NCBI GenBank assembly: GCA_963844865.1
Contig: CAWJPY010000006.1
Location: forward strand, 124,001 to 188,000
DNA: 64,000 nt
Origin: CAWJPY01 sp963844865
GTDB lineage: Bacteria; Acidobacteriota; Thermoanaerobaculia; Thermoanaerobaculales; Sulfomarinibacteraceae
Reading direction: 5' to 3'
Shown here in pieces: positions 1 to 7,492 of this stretch. The notes under the pieces were generated by a model. That model was not told the origin of the DNA and ran no database searches. It worked only from the letters and a program-made list of their open reading frames with translations. The translations under genes and the position numbers were made by a program. How positions within the stretch are numbered: position 1 is the stretch's first letter; every line of letters begins with the position of its first letter.

Positions 1-1253
1 CCTACCTCTTCTCCCTGGGCTTCGCGGTGGCGGGGGCGGCCATCTTCGCCGTCACCAGGATGCGGCACGAGCGCATCCCCCAGGAGGCCATCATCGGCAT
101 CGTCTACGCGGTGGCCCTGGCCGGGGCGATCCTGGTGGCCGACCGGGCCCCCGAGGGGGCCGAGCACATCAAGGAGACCCTGGTGGGCAGCCTCCTCTGG
201 GTCACCTGGCCGACGGTGGTCAAGACCGCCGTGATCTACGCCCTGGTGGGGTGCCTGCACGTCGCCCTCAGGCGGCGCTTCTTCCAGATCTCCTTCGCAC
301 CCGACGAGGCCTACGCCCAGGGTCGCTGGGTGCGCCTGTGGGACTTCATCTTCTACGTCACCTTCGCCTTCGTGATCACCTCTTCGGTGGCCATGGCGGG
401 CGTGCTCCTGGTCTTCTCGTTCCTGGTCATCCCGGCGGTCATCGCCATCCTCTTCGCGCGCCGCATCTCGGTCCGCCTCGTCATCGGCTGGAGCGTGGGC
501 ATCGCCGCCTGCCTGATCGGCCTGGTGGCCTCCTACCGCTTCGACCTGCCGTCTGGCCCGGCAGTGGTGACCTCCCTGGGGATCGCCCTCCTCCTTGCCG
601 CCACCCTGTACTCCATCGTCTCCTCTCCCCGCCGCGGCCGCGCCTTGCTCAAGGCCGCTGCCGGCGCCGTGGTCGTGCTGGGCGCGCTGGCGGCCCCGGC
701 CATCCTTCTCAGCGAGGGCAAGGTCCTGCAGATCCCCCACCACCACGAGTGGGAAACGTCGAAGGGGGCGCCCACTGGTCACGCTGTGACCGACGATCCC
801 TGGGATTCCATCGCCGCCGCCTGCGGCACCGACGCCACCTGCATGGCCGCACGGTTGAGCGAGCGTCCCGAATGGCCCCGGGTGTTAGCGGCCCGGCTCG
901 CCGCTACCGACGCGACCCAACGGGAAGGGGCCGCGCGGGCGGCGGCGGCCCTTGACGACCCCCAGGCCCGGGACCTGCTGGCCGCGGCCGCCCGCCGCGA
1001 GACGGACGACCTCCTGCGCCTGGAGGAGGCGCGCACCCTGGTGCGTCAGGGCGACGCGAGAGGTCTCGAGCTCGCGCTGGGCTTTCTGGAGGGTGACGCG
1101 CCCCTGCTCTTCCGCCAGGAGGCCCACCAGCTCCTGGTGGAGGCGGCCGGCCGCGACGTGGGCGGTGACGAAACCGGAACGGCCGACGCCACTCCTTCAG
1201 CCCTGGAGCGCTGGCGCGCGTGGGTGAAGGAGCAGGGATCTGGCGAGCATTGA
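1..1253 (+). CDS. ABC-3 family metal permease, 5'-truncated, with HEAT-like tail
   Basis: This is the C-terminal part of an integral-membrane permease of the ZnuB/MntB (ABC-3) family, which moves Zn2+ or Mn2+ into the cell with a separate ATPase and binding protein. The reading frame is open to the window edge, so the true start lies upstream. About 235 residues of alternating hydrophobic segments are present, including the glycine- and serine-rich segment around TSSVAMAGVLLVFSFLVIPA, which is typical of the family. After a short HHH-containing segment the protein continues for about 150 soluble residues rich in Ala, Leu and Arg, resembling two or three HEAT/Armadillo helices. Such a tail is not part of standard ZnuB. 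The metal specificity cannot be told from this fragment. Confidence 0.8.
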   Translation, partial: YLFSLGFAVAGAAIFAVTRMRHERIPQEAIIGIVYAVALAGAILVADRAPEGAEHIKETLVGSLLWVTWPTVVKTAVIYALVGCLHVALRRRFFQISFAPDEAYAQGRWVRLWDFIFYVTFAFVITSSVAMAGVLLVFSFLVIPAVIAILFARRISVRLVIGWSVGIAACLIGLVASYRFDLPSGPAVVTSLGIALLLAATLYSIVSSPRRGRALLKAAAGAVVVLGALAAPAILLSEGKVLQIPHHHEWETSKGAPTGHAVTDDPWDSIAAACGTDATCMAARLSERPEWPRVLAARLAATDATQREGAARAAAALDDPQARDLLAAAARRETDDLLRLEEARTLVRQGDARGLELALGFLEGDAPLLFRQEAHQLLVEAAGRDVGGDETGTADATPSALERWRAWVKEQGSGEH

Positions 1254-1313
1254 AATTCGGAGGCGTCGATGCGCTATACCTATGCTGACGGAGGCCATCC
1301 GCGGGGAGGACCC

Positions 1314-2782
1314 ATGACCACCCCCGGCAATCTGCGGCGGGTCGACGACACGATCTGGGAGCTGCCCCGCTCCCACCGCAAGGGCATGCGCGTGCCGGCG
1401 AGAATCTACGGCACCGAGAAGCTCATCCGGGCCATGGACGACACGGTGTTCGAGCAGGTGGCCAACGTCGCCACCCTGCCCGGGATCACCGACTACGCCT
1501 TCTGCATGCCCGACGGCCACTGGGGCTACGGGTTCCCCATCGGCGGGGTGGCCGCCATGGACCCCGAGGACGGGGGTGATCTCCCCCGGCGGCATCGGCT
1601 TCGACATCAACTGCGGCATGCGCCTGGTGCGCACCAACCTGACGAGGCAGGAGGTCGCGCCCCACCTCAAGCGGCTCGTGGACCGGCTCTTCGATCGGGT
1701 ACCGGCGGGCGTCGGCAGGAGCGGGCTCCTGAAGGTCTCGCGGCAGGAGTTCCGAGAAGGTCGTGGAGCAGGGCGCACCCTGGTGCGTGCGCGAGGGCCT
1801 GGGCTGGGAGGAGGACCTGGAGCTGACCGAGGAGGGGGGCTGCATGGCCGGCGCCGACGCCGCCGCCGTCAGCGAGCGCGCCGTGGACCGCGGCTTCAAC
1901 CAGATCGGCACCCTGGGCTCGGGCAACCACTACCTGGAGATCCAGGTGGCCGACCGGAAAACGTTTTCGACCCCGAGCGGGCGCGCGCCTTCGGCATCTC
2001 CGAGCCGGACCAGGTGGTGGTCATGTTCCACTGCGGCAGCCGCGGCTTCGGCCACCAGGTGGCCACCGACTACCTGCAGAGCTTCCTCGAGGTCATGGAG
2101 CCGAAGTACCGGATTCCACGTCCTGGACCGGGAGCTGGCCTGCGCGCCCTTCTCGTCCCCGGAGGGGCAGGACTACTTCGCGCGCCATGAAGTGCGCCAT
2201 CAACATGTCCTTCGCCAACCGCCAGGTGATCCTGCACCGGATCCGCGAGGTCTTCTCCGAGGTCTTCGGCCGCGATCCGCCGAGGACCTGGGCATGCACC
2301 AGGTCTACGACGTGGCGCACAACACCGCCAAGCTCGAGCGAGCACCACGTGCGACGGCGCGGAGCACGCGGCTCCTGGTCCACCGCAAGGGCGCCACCCG
2401 GGCCTTCGGCGCCGGGGATGGCCGGGGTCCCGGCCCGCTACCGGGCGGTCGGGCCAGCCGGTGATCATCGGCGGCAGCATGGAGACCGGCTCCTACCTGC
2501 TGGCGGGGGTCGCGAGGGGGCCAGCAGACCTTCTTCAGCACCGCCCACGGCAGCGGCCGCACCATGAGTCGGACCCGGGCCCGCAAGACGTGGCGCGGGC
2601 AGAGCCTGCGCGACGACCTCGAGCGGCGCGGCATCTACATCCGCACCGCCTCCTTCAAGGGCCTGGCCGAGGAGGCGGGCGGCGCCTACAAGAGCATCGA
2701 CGACGTGGTGGAGGCCACCGAGCTGGCAGGGCTGAGCCGGCGGGTGGTGCGGTTCGCGCCCATGGGCAACGTCAAGGGATAG
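1314..2782 (+). pseudogene. rtcB: rtcB RNA ligase, broken by about ten frameshifts
   Basis: RtcB joins 2',3'-cyclic phosphate (3'-P) RNA ends to 5'-OH ends using GTP and Mn2+. The start ATG at 1314 follows a GGGGAGGA ribosome site. The family sequence can be followed to the stop at 2782 only by switching frames near 1575, 1755, 1960, 2113, 2185, 2276, 2340-2420, 2465, 2515 and 2560. Diagnostic pieces are all present: GGIGFDINCGMR with the metal/guanylate-site cysteine, GSGNHYLEIQ, HCGSRGFGHQ, YDVAHNTAKLE, GGSMETGSYLLAG, TAHGSGRTMSR and the C-terminal MGNVKG. Because every conserved block survives and the changes are single-base, sequencing or assembly error is as likely as genuine decay. The intact archease gene directly behind it argues for a working original. 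Confidence 0.85.
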
Positions 2783-2787
2783 GAGCC

Positions 2788-3219
2788 GTGCCCTACGCCT
2801 TCCTGGACGACCTGGCGCCGGCGGACGTCGCCTTCCGGGCGTGGGGGAGCGACCCCGAGGAGCTCTTCCGTGCCGCCGCCGACGCCACGGCCAACGTCAT
2901 GGTGGAGGAGCTGGACAGCGTACGGGAGCGCGAGAGGCGGCACGTCACCCACGCCCGGGACAGCCTCGACATGCTCCTGTTTGATCTCCTGCAGGAGCTC
3001 ATCTACTTCAAGGACGCCGCGGGGCTCCTGCTCCGGGTCACGCACCTGACCGTCGCCGAGCACGCCGGCACCTGGCGTCTCGAGGCCGACCTGGCGGGCG
3101 AGGCCGTTGACCCCGAGCGTCACCTCCTGGGGGTGGACGTCAAGGCGGTGACCCTGCACCATTTCGAGCTGCGTGCAACGGCCGACGGCTGGGAGGCGCA
3201 GGTGGTGCTGGACGTGTGA
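2788..3219 (+). CDS. Archease, RtcB activator
   Basis: The 143-residue product matches the archease family (MTH1598/TM1083-like). Archease is a small metal-binding protein that speeds guanylylation of RtcB and allows multiple turnover. The start is GTG at 2788, six bases after the rtcB stop, with AGGAG just in front that overlaps that stop. Family features seen are the N-terminal aromatic/acidic strand with DVAFRAWG, the helix DPEELFRAAADATANVM, and the segment DMLLFDLLQELIYFKD followed by the C-terminal strand pair. Spacing shows it is translated from the rtcB transcript, so the two form an RNA-repair or tRNA-splicing-like pair. The gene is intact, in contrast to rtcB. Confidence 0.85.
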   Translation: MPYAFLDDLAPADVAFRAWGSDPEELFRAAADATANVMVEELDSVRERERRHVTHARDSLDMLLFDLLQELIYFKDAAGLLLRVTHLTVAEHAGTWRLEADLAGEAVDPERHLLGVDVKAVTLHHFELRATADGWEAQVVLDV

Positions 3220-3348
3220 GGGTGGCGGCGAAGACACCCTGGAGCAGATCGAGAAGAGAGATGGGGCCCTTTCGCCCGGTCGGCCCCGGAACGGCCCCAT
3301 GGGCGGTGCACCGGCGGTTGCATAGGATCGCCCCGACGAGGAGGCGGC

Positions 3349-3825
3349 ATGGCGGACGACCAGGTCGAGCGCGGCGACACCGACGAGCAGACTTCGAGGA
3401 GGAAGCTCAGCCCGTGGCACGGGCTCGGCTGCCTGGTCCTGATCGGGCTCGCCCTGGCGATCCTGTTCAGCAGGGGCAGGCACGAGGGCTCCTCCGAGAC
3501 CGAGGCCACTCAGGCCCTGCTCTACCTCAAGACCGCGGTAGCCCAGGTCGCCTGGGACGAGGTGGGGTCGGACAACGTCTACATCGGCTTCTCCAGCCGC
3601 CCGGACAACCTCTCCACCATCGTCTCCGAGGCGGCCATCGCCGGCGACCAGGCCACCGGCCACGCCTACACCGCCTGGGCCGTGGACGCCGGCGTCGCCA
3701 AGCAGGGATGGCGCCCCGGGGACGCCGGCCTCATCTGCTCCGCCACCGCCCGCCGCGGCCGCGTCGAGTCCAACACCTGCCAGCAACCCGAGAGTCCCAG
3801 CTCCAGTGACGTGACGCCGGGCTAG
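3349..3825 (+). CDS. Hypothetical single-pass membrane protein
   Basis: I do not recognise this 158-residue protein. It starts at an ATG with GAGGAGG a few bases upstream. The first 25 residues are charged, followed by one hydrophobic segment (about residues 28-43, LGCLVLIGLALAILF) and then a soluble domain of about 110 residues. The segment beginning ALLYLKTAVAQVAW and the small-residue-rich remainder faintly recall pilin-like or secreted globular domains. Two Cys residues near the C-terminus could form a disulphide if the domain is outside the membrane. It stands alone between archease and the XRE gene. The function is unknown. Confidence 0.6.
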   Translation: MADDQVERGDTDEQTSRRKLSPWHGLGCLVLIGLALAILFSRGRHEGSSETEATQALLYLKTAVAQVAWDEVGSDNVYIGFSSRPDNLSTIVSEAAIAGDQATGHAYTAWAVDAGVAKQGWRPGDAGLICSATARRGRVESNTCQQPESPSSSDVTPG

Positions 3826-3933
3826 CAGACCCGGTCGAGCAGAACCGAGACGTCAACGCCGAGCCGGGATGCGGCGCCTGAAGCGCCTTGCCTGCAGTTG
3901 GGGTGGTCGGATCGAGGCAAATGTACGTCATAC

Positions 3934-3962
3934 TTGACAATTTGTTCGGTTGACCACACATT
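3934..3962 (+). promoter_or_regulatory. Sigma70-like promoter of the XRE pair
   Basis: TTGACA at 3934-3939 and CACATT at 3957-3962 are separated by 17 bases, inside a locally AT-rich stretch. The predicted transcription start is about 3969, next to the GTG at 3970, so the message may be leaderless. A second TTGACC lies 16 bases after the first, which could be part of an operator for autoregulation. Confidence 0.5.
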
Positions 3963-3969
3963 TTCATCG

Positions 3970-4188
3970 GTGGCCGCCTTGAAGAACCACATCAAACAGC
4001 ACCGGGCCAGACTTGGCTTGACGCAAGAGGATCTCGGCTTGCGCGTCGGCGTGCGGAGACAGACGATCCTGGCCGTTGAGAAGGGGAAGTATCTACCGTC
4101 CGTGCTTCTCGCGTTCAAGATTGCGAGGGAGCTTGGCATGAAGGTCGATGACCTGTTTGAAATCGTGCCTGACAGAGAGGGCGGGTGA
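3970..4188 (+). CDS. Short XRE-family transcriptional regulator
   Basis: This small DNA-binding protein (72 residues from GTG 3970, 69 from TTG 3979) is almost entirely one helix-turn-helix domain. The recognisable segments are RARLGLTQEDLGLRVGV (helices 1-2), RRQTILAVEKGKYLPS (recognition helix) and the following helix ending KVDDLFEI. It resembles the minimal YozG-like regulators often paired with a membrane protein. The next gene overlaps its stop (TGA 4186-4188 with ATG 4188), so the two are translationally coupled. Base composition is less GC-rich than the neighbours, which hints at later acquisition. The start choice is uncertain because no ribosome site is visible. Confidence 0.75.
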   Translation: MAALKNHIKQHRARLGLTQEDLGLRVGVRRQTILAVEKGKYLPSVLLAFKIARELGMKVDDLFEIVPDREGG

Positions 4189-4421
4189 TGGCCACTGAGA
4201 TGGACGTGGTGAGAATGGACGAACGTCAACGGCTGTCGTGGTTGCGCGCGAACAGAGCGACGTTGATGCTGGTGGGGCTGACATGGCTCGGGATAATCGG
4301 GTACGAGCTTTCCAGGGACAGGATTCCCACCTTCCTCATCGTCATGGTCCCGGTGTTCGCCCTTGCTCGGTTCCTCATCTATCGCTACTACCAGTCCACT
4401 GGCATGCGCTCCGCAAACTGA
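4188..4421 (+). CDS. Small two-segment membrane protein coupled to XRE regulator
   Basis: The 77-residue product begins at ATG 4188, overlapping the upstream stop by one base (an in-frame GTG at 4185 is also possible). It has a charged N-terminus and two hydrophobic segments (roughly residues 26-40 and 47-63), ending in a short basic tail. No family is recognised with confidence. XRE plus small membrane protein pairs of this layout are common and usually of unknown role. The coupling suggests the regulator and membrane protein act together, perhaps in signalling or autoregulation. Confidence 0.55.
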   Translation: MATEMDVVRMDERQRLSWLRANRATLMLVGLTWLGIIGYELSRDRIPTFLIVMVPVFALARFLIYRYYQSTGMRSAN

Positions 4422-4506
4422 CGCCTGATGAGGCTGCCAAGCGGAAGACGGCCAACCTTGCATGGATCGCAGTCTGGTACGAAACAGGGATCGGCACGTG
4501 CTGCCC

Positions 4507-4556
4507 GTTCTCTCCCGATGGTCGAGAACGGAGCCTGGCGCACCGGGAGGGACTCG
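4507..4556. repeat. Direct repeat copy 1 of tRNA-Arg 3' end plus hairpin
   Basis: This 50-base stretch matches 4775-4824 at 48 of 50 positions. It contains the last 21 bases of the tRNA-Arg gene (complement) and the hairpin that follows the gene, but no tRNA body. The match stops at the point where the tRNA T-loop sequence continues in the intact gene. Duplication of a tRNA 3' end is the usual scar of a tRNA-targeting integrase. Confidence 0.7.
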
Positions 4557-4769
4557 CACACGCCCCCGGCAGCGGTCCGTGGCCGTGGCCGAGGGCGTCG
4601 GCACGAGGGGGCAGGACGGCCTACGGCCACCCGCTGGTGGGGGCGGGTCGAAAAGCGCGCCTTGTTTCTTTCGCCCCAGAATCAGAGACCGGCTTGCCAG
4701 GGCGAAGTTCTCGACCCTCAGTGCCCTTGCAGTGGAGTGTCCGGCTTCGCCTGCGGCTACGCCGTGACA

Positions 4770-4803
4770 GGCTTGTTCTCTCCCGGTGGTCGAGAACGAA
4801 GCC
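4770..4803 (-). terminator. Hairpin abutting the tRNA-Arg 3' end
   Basis: GGCTTGTTCTC pairs with GAGAACGAAGCC across a short loop, giving an 11-bp stem with one bulge that begins at the base after the encoded CCA. It has no strong U-tract, so it may work as a processing or stability element rather than a classical terminator. Confidence 0.5.
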
Positions 4804-4824
4804 TGGCGCACCGGGAGGGACTCG
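4775..4824. repeat. Direct repeat copy 2 at the intact tRNA-Arg 3' end
   Basis: This is the second copy of the 50-base repeat, overlapping the 3' portion of the functional tRNA-Arg. The 218 bases between the copies (4557-4774) contain no convincing gene; the open frames there are out-of-frame readings of tRNA-like sequence. Confidence 0.7.
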
Positions 4825-4880
4825 AACCCCCAACCTTCTGATCCGTAGTCAGATGCTCTATCCAGTTGAGCTACCGGTGC
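4804..4880 (-). tRNA. tRNA-Arg(ACG)
   Basis: The 77-base gene folds into a full cloverleaf on the minus strand. It has a 7-bp acceptor stem (GCACCGG/CCGGTGC), the D arm with GCTC/GAGC, the anticodon stem TCTGA/TCAGA with loop CTACGGA (anticodon ACG), the T loop TTCGAGT, discriminator G and an encoded CCA. ACG is expected to be edited to ICG by TadA and read CGU, CGC and CGA. Confidence 0.95.
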
Positions 4881-4894
4881 GGCCCGGGAGCGGG

Positions 4895-4923
4895 ATTGTG
4901 CCACAGGGCGCTCGGCGATGCAA
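4895..4923 (-). promoter_or_regulatory. Promoter of tRNA-Arg
   Basis: On the minus strand TTGCAT (4923-4918) and CACAAT (4900-4895) are separated by 17 bases. The predicted start is about 8 bases before the tRNA. Confidence 0.6.
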
Positions 4924-4942
4924 GCGCTGCGCACGCCCACAG

Positions 4943-4972
4943 TTGGCACTTTGGCTGCATCCTCCGTATCAT
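4943..4972 (+). promoter_or_regulatory. Promoter of the ABC exporter operon
   Basis: TTGGCA (4943-4948) and TATCAT (4967-4972) with an 18-base spacer. The predicted start is about 4979, just ahead of the GAGGAGGTG ribosome site at 4981-4989. Confidence 0.55.
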
Positions 4973-4994
4973 GGCCTGCCGAGGAGGTGGCGTC

Positions 4995-5912
4995 TTGGAG
5001 TCGTTGTTGGAAGTCCGCGAGGTCAGCAAGCGCTACGGCAACCACCTGGCGGTGGACCGGTTGTCCTTCGCCGTGCCCCGGGGATCGGTCTTCGGGCTGC
5101 TCGGACCGAACGGCGCGGGCAAGAGCACCACGATCCGCATCATCATGCGCATCATCTCGGCCGACGCCGGCGCCGTGCACCTGGACGGCGCGCCCGTGGA
5201 CGACGACCGCCGCCGCCTCATCGGGTACCTGCCCGAGGAGCGCGGTCTCTACCGCAAGATGAAGGTGCTGGAGCACCTCGTGTACCTGGGGACGATCCGC
5301 GGCCTGGCGCCCGGGCTGGCGCGGCAGGCTGCCTCCGACTGGCTGGAGCGTCTCGACCTCGGCGAGTGGGCCACCCACAAGGTCGAGGACCTCTCCAAGG
5401 GCATGCAGCAGAAGGTCCAGCTCATCGGCACCATTCTCCACCGGCCGCAGCTCCTCATCCTGGACGAGCCCTTCTCCGGGCTCGACCCCATCAACGCCCG
5501 CCAGCTCAAGGACCTGCTCATGGCCATGGCCAAGGAGGAGGGGGTGACCATCGTGCTGTCCACCCACGTGCTGCCCCAGGTGGACGAGCTGTGCACGCAC
5601 ATCTGCCTCATCAACCGCGCCCGCGCGATCCTGGCGGGGCCCCTCGGCGAGATCCGGGCCCAGTACGGGGGCAACGTGTGGCGGGTGAACGTCGAGGTCG
5701 GGGCCGACACGCTGGCCGAGCTGCCGGGGGTGACCTCGGTGCGGCCCCTGCGCGACGACCTGCTGGTGGAGCTGGACGACGCCCACCAGCCCCGGGACCT
5801 CCTGCGGGAGCTGGTGGCCACCGGCGGCGTGGAGTCCTTCACCCGCTTCGAGCCCGATCTCGAGAACATCTTCATCCGCGCCGTGGAGGAGGACCGCGCC
5901 CATGCTGTCTAG
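4995..5912 (+). CDS. ABC transporter ATP-binding protein, NatA-like
   Basis: This 305-residue ATPase energises the membrane protein encoded next. In order it shows Walker A GPNGAGKST (about residue 40), a Q-loop region, the signature LSKGMQQKV, Walker B LLILDEPFSGLD and the switch histidine in STH. A C-terminal domain of about 85 residues like that of NatA-type exporters follows. The TTG start at 4995 is chosen because GAGGAGGTG lies five bases upstream and the protein then begins at the usual ESLLEVREVSKRYG; an ATG at 4971 in frame has no ribosome site. It overlaps the permease gene by 11 bases. The likely role is export (Na+, lipid or drug), with the substrate unknown. Confidence 0.85.
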   Translation: MESLLEVREVSKRYGNHLAVDRLSFAVPRGSVFGLLGPNGAGKSTTIRIIMRIISADAGAVHLDGAPVDDDRRRLIGYLPEERGLYRKMKVLEHLVYLGTIRGLAPGLARQAASDWLERLDLGEWATHKVEDLSKGMQQKVQLIGTILHRPQLLILDEPFSGLDPINARQLKDLLMAMAKEEGVTIVLSTHVLPQVDELCTHICLINRARAILAGPLGEIRAQYGGNVWRVNVEVGADTLAELPGVTSVRPLRDDLLVELDDAHQPRDLLRELVATGGVESFTRFEPDLENIFIRAVEEDRAHAV

Positions 5913-7173
5913 GCTCTTCGCCGTCATCCGTCGCGAGTACCTGGAGCGCGTCCGCACCAAGGCGTTCTGGATCTCCACCCTGTTGGTGCCCGTCTTCATG
6001 GGGGGCATGATGGTGATCCCCGCCTGGTTGGCGGCGCGGGGCGGCGGGGAGTTCAAGATCGCGGTCCTGGACGAGACGGGACGCTTCTTCGACCCCATGG
6101 CCGCCCAGGTCTCCGAGAGCCTGGCCCAGGACGGGGCCACTCTCGAGGTGAACCTGGTGCGGGTGGACCCGGGGCCCGACCCCCAGGCCACCCGGGAGCA
6201 GGTCAAGGAGGACGTCCAGGCGCAGACCTACGACGGCCTGCTCATCATCCCGTCCACACTTCCCGCCGCCGGGCAGCCGGAGTACATCGCCCCCAACGTG
6301 GCAGCCTTCCGCCTGCTGTCCGTGCTCGAGAAGTCGGTGAACAGCGTCATCATCGCCGACCGCCTCACCTCCGCCGGGCTGGACCCGTCCCAGGTGGGCA
6401 AGCTCACACGCCGGGTGGACCTGAAGACCTTCAAGCTCGGAGCGAAGGGAGAGGAGACCCGGGACCAGGGGCAGAGCTTCATCCTCTCCTACTTCTTCGT
6501 GCTCATCATCTACATGACGGTGCTCATGTACGGCATGTACGTGATGCGGGGCGTGCTGGAGGAGAAGAGCTCCCACATCGTGGAGGTGATCATCGCGACG
6601 GTGCGCCCGTTCGAGCTCATGCTGGGCAAGATCCTGGGCATCGGGGCGGTGGGGCTGACCCAGATGGTGCTGTGGGCGGCGCTCGGTCTCGCCCTCTCTA
6701 CACCCGCCATCCTCACCGCCATCGGCCTCAGCGGCATGCAGCTTCCCCAGATCCCCGTCACCCTGCTCGTCTTCTTCGTGATCTACTTCGTCCTCGGCTA
6801 CCTGCTCTTCGGCACCCTGTACGCCGGCGTGGGCGCCGCCTTCGACACCGAGCAGGACGCCCAGAACTTCCAGAGCGTGATCACCGTGTTCCTGATCATC
6901 CCCCTGGTGCTGATCATGCAGGTGGTCAACCAGCCCGACGGCACGGTGGCCGTGGTGCTCTCGCTGATCCCGTTCTTCACCCCGATCCTGATGTTCCTGC
7001 GCATGACCCTGACCCAGGTACCCTTCGTCCAGCTCGCCGCGTCGGTGGTGCTGATGGTGGCGACCATCCTGGGCATGGCCTGGGTCGTGGGCAAGGTCTA
7101 CCGGGTGGGCATCCTGGCCCACGGGGCCAAGCCCAAGCTCAAGGACCTGGCCCGCTGGGTCCGGGAAGCGTAG
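5902..7173 (+). CDS. ABC-2 type exporter permease, NatB-like
   Basis: The 423-residue integral membrane partner of the preceding ATPase has the NatB/YhaP layout. One N-terminal membrane helix (about residues 24-44) is followed by a large extracytoplasmic domain (about 45-190) and then five or six helices. The segment VMRGVLEEKSSHIVEVIIATVRPFELMLGKI is the conserved coupling/amphipathic region of this family. Translational coupling (11-base overlap) supports a dedicated two-component exporter. No regulator is adjacent. The substrate cannot be deduced. Confidence 0.85.
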   Translation: MLSRLFAVIRREYLERVRTKAFWISTLLVPVFMGGMMVIPAWLAARGGGEFKIAVLDETGRFFDPMAAQVSESLAQDGATLEVNLVRVDPGPDPQATREQVKEDVQAQTYDGLLIIPSTLPAAGQPEYIAPNVAAFRLLSVLEKSVNSVIIADRLTSAGLDPSQVGKLTRRVDLKTFKLGAKGEETRDQGQSFILSYFFVLIIYMTVLMYGMYVMRGVLEEKSSHIVEVIIATVRPFELMLGKILGIGAVGLTQMVLWAALGLALSTPAILTAIGLSGMQLPQIPVTLLVFFVIYFVLGYLLFGTLYAGVGAAFDTEQDAQNFQSVITVFLIIPLVLIMQVVNQPDGTVAVVLSLIPFFTPILMFLRMTLTQVPFVQLAASVVLMVATILGMAWVVGKVYRVGILAHGAKPKLKDLARWVREA

Positions 7174-7209
7174 CGCCGCGGGCCGGTCGGCTCCGGCTTC
7201 GAGCGACGA

Positions 7210-7237
7210 TTGACGCGGCAAGACCCGTTGCTATAAT
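7210..7237 (+). promoter_or_regulatory. Promoter of tRNA-Gln
   Basis: TTGACG (7210-7215) and a consensus TATAAT (7232-7237) are separated by 16 bases. This is the closest match to the sigma70 consensus in the window. A small CCCC/GGGG hairpin lies in the leader before the tRNA. Confidence 0.75.
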
Positions 7238-7259
7238 GCCGTTCCCCACGCGGGGGTCC

Positions 7260-7333
7260 TGGGGTGTCGTCCAATGGTAGGACATGCGGCTCTGGACCGT
7301 AGTATCGGGGTTCGAATCCCTGCACCCCAGCCA
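7260..7333 (+). tRNA. tRNA-Gln(CTG)
   Basis: A 74-base cloverleaf with acceptor stem TGGGGTG/CACCCCA, D arm GTCC/GGAC, anticodon stem TGCGG/CCGTA with loop CTCTGGA (anticodon CTG), T arm with TTCGAAT, discriminator G and encoded CCA. The weak U1-A72 pair is a known glutamine identity feature. Confidence 0.95.
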
Positions 7334-7473
7334 GATAAGATGCCGACAGGTCCCCACCGTCTCCGGACCTGGTTCTCATGACTGGATGGCTCCGGATTCC
7401 CTCGACGACCAGCGGCCGACAGGAGAGGGCCCACCCATCCCACCCATCGCCCCGGCTCCTCCGCGAGACAGGG

Positions 7474-7482
7474 TGATAGACT
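7474..7482 (+). promoter_or_regulatory. Extended -10 element of phoH-like gene
   Basis: TGATAGACT fits the extended -10 pattern TGnTAnnnT. No -35 is visible. The predicted start is about 7489, only four bases before the ATG at 7493, and no ribosome site is present. Confidence 0.45.
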
Positions 7483-7492
7483 GGCGCACGCC

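Noticed and set aside
1314..2782. Programmed frameshifting in rtcB
   Set aside because: About ten shifts without slippery sites at fixed positions cannot be programmed recoding.
4557..4774. A complete integrated element between the tRNA-Arg repeat copies
   Set aside because: Only 218 bases lie between the copies, with no integrase or other gene. At most this is a remnant.
4238..6010. A 590-codon plus-strand frame starting in the membrane protein
   Set aside because: It crosses the tRNA-Arg gene on the wrong strand and overlaps the ABC ATPase in another frame with no domain signal.
3822..6206. A 794-codon minus-strand frame running over the tRNA-Arg and ABC ATPase genes
   Set aside because: Its middle is the familiar artefact of translating tRNA genes (VAQLDRAS-type peptide), and the rest is antisense to good genes.
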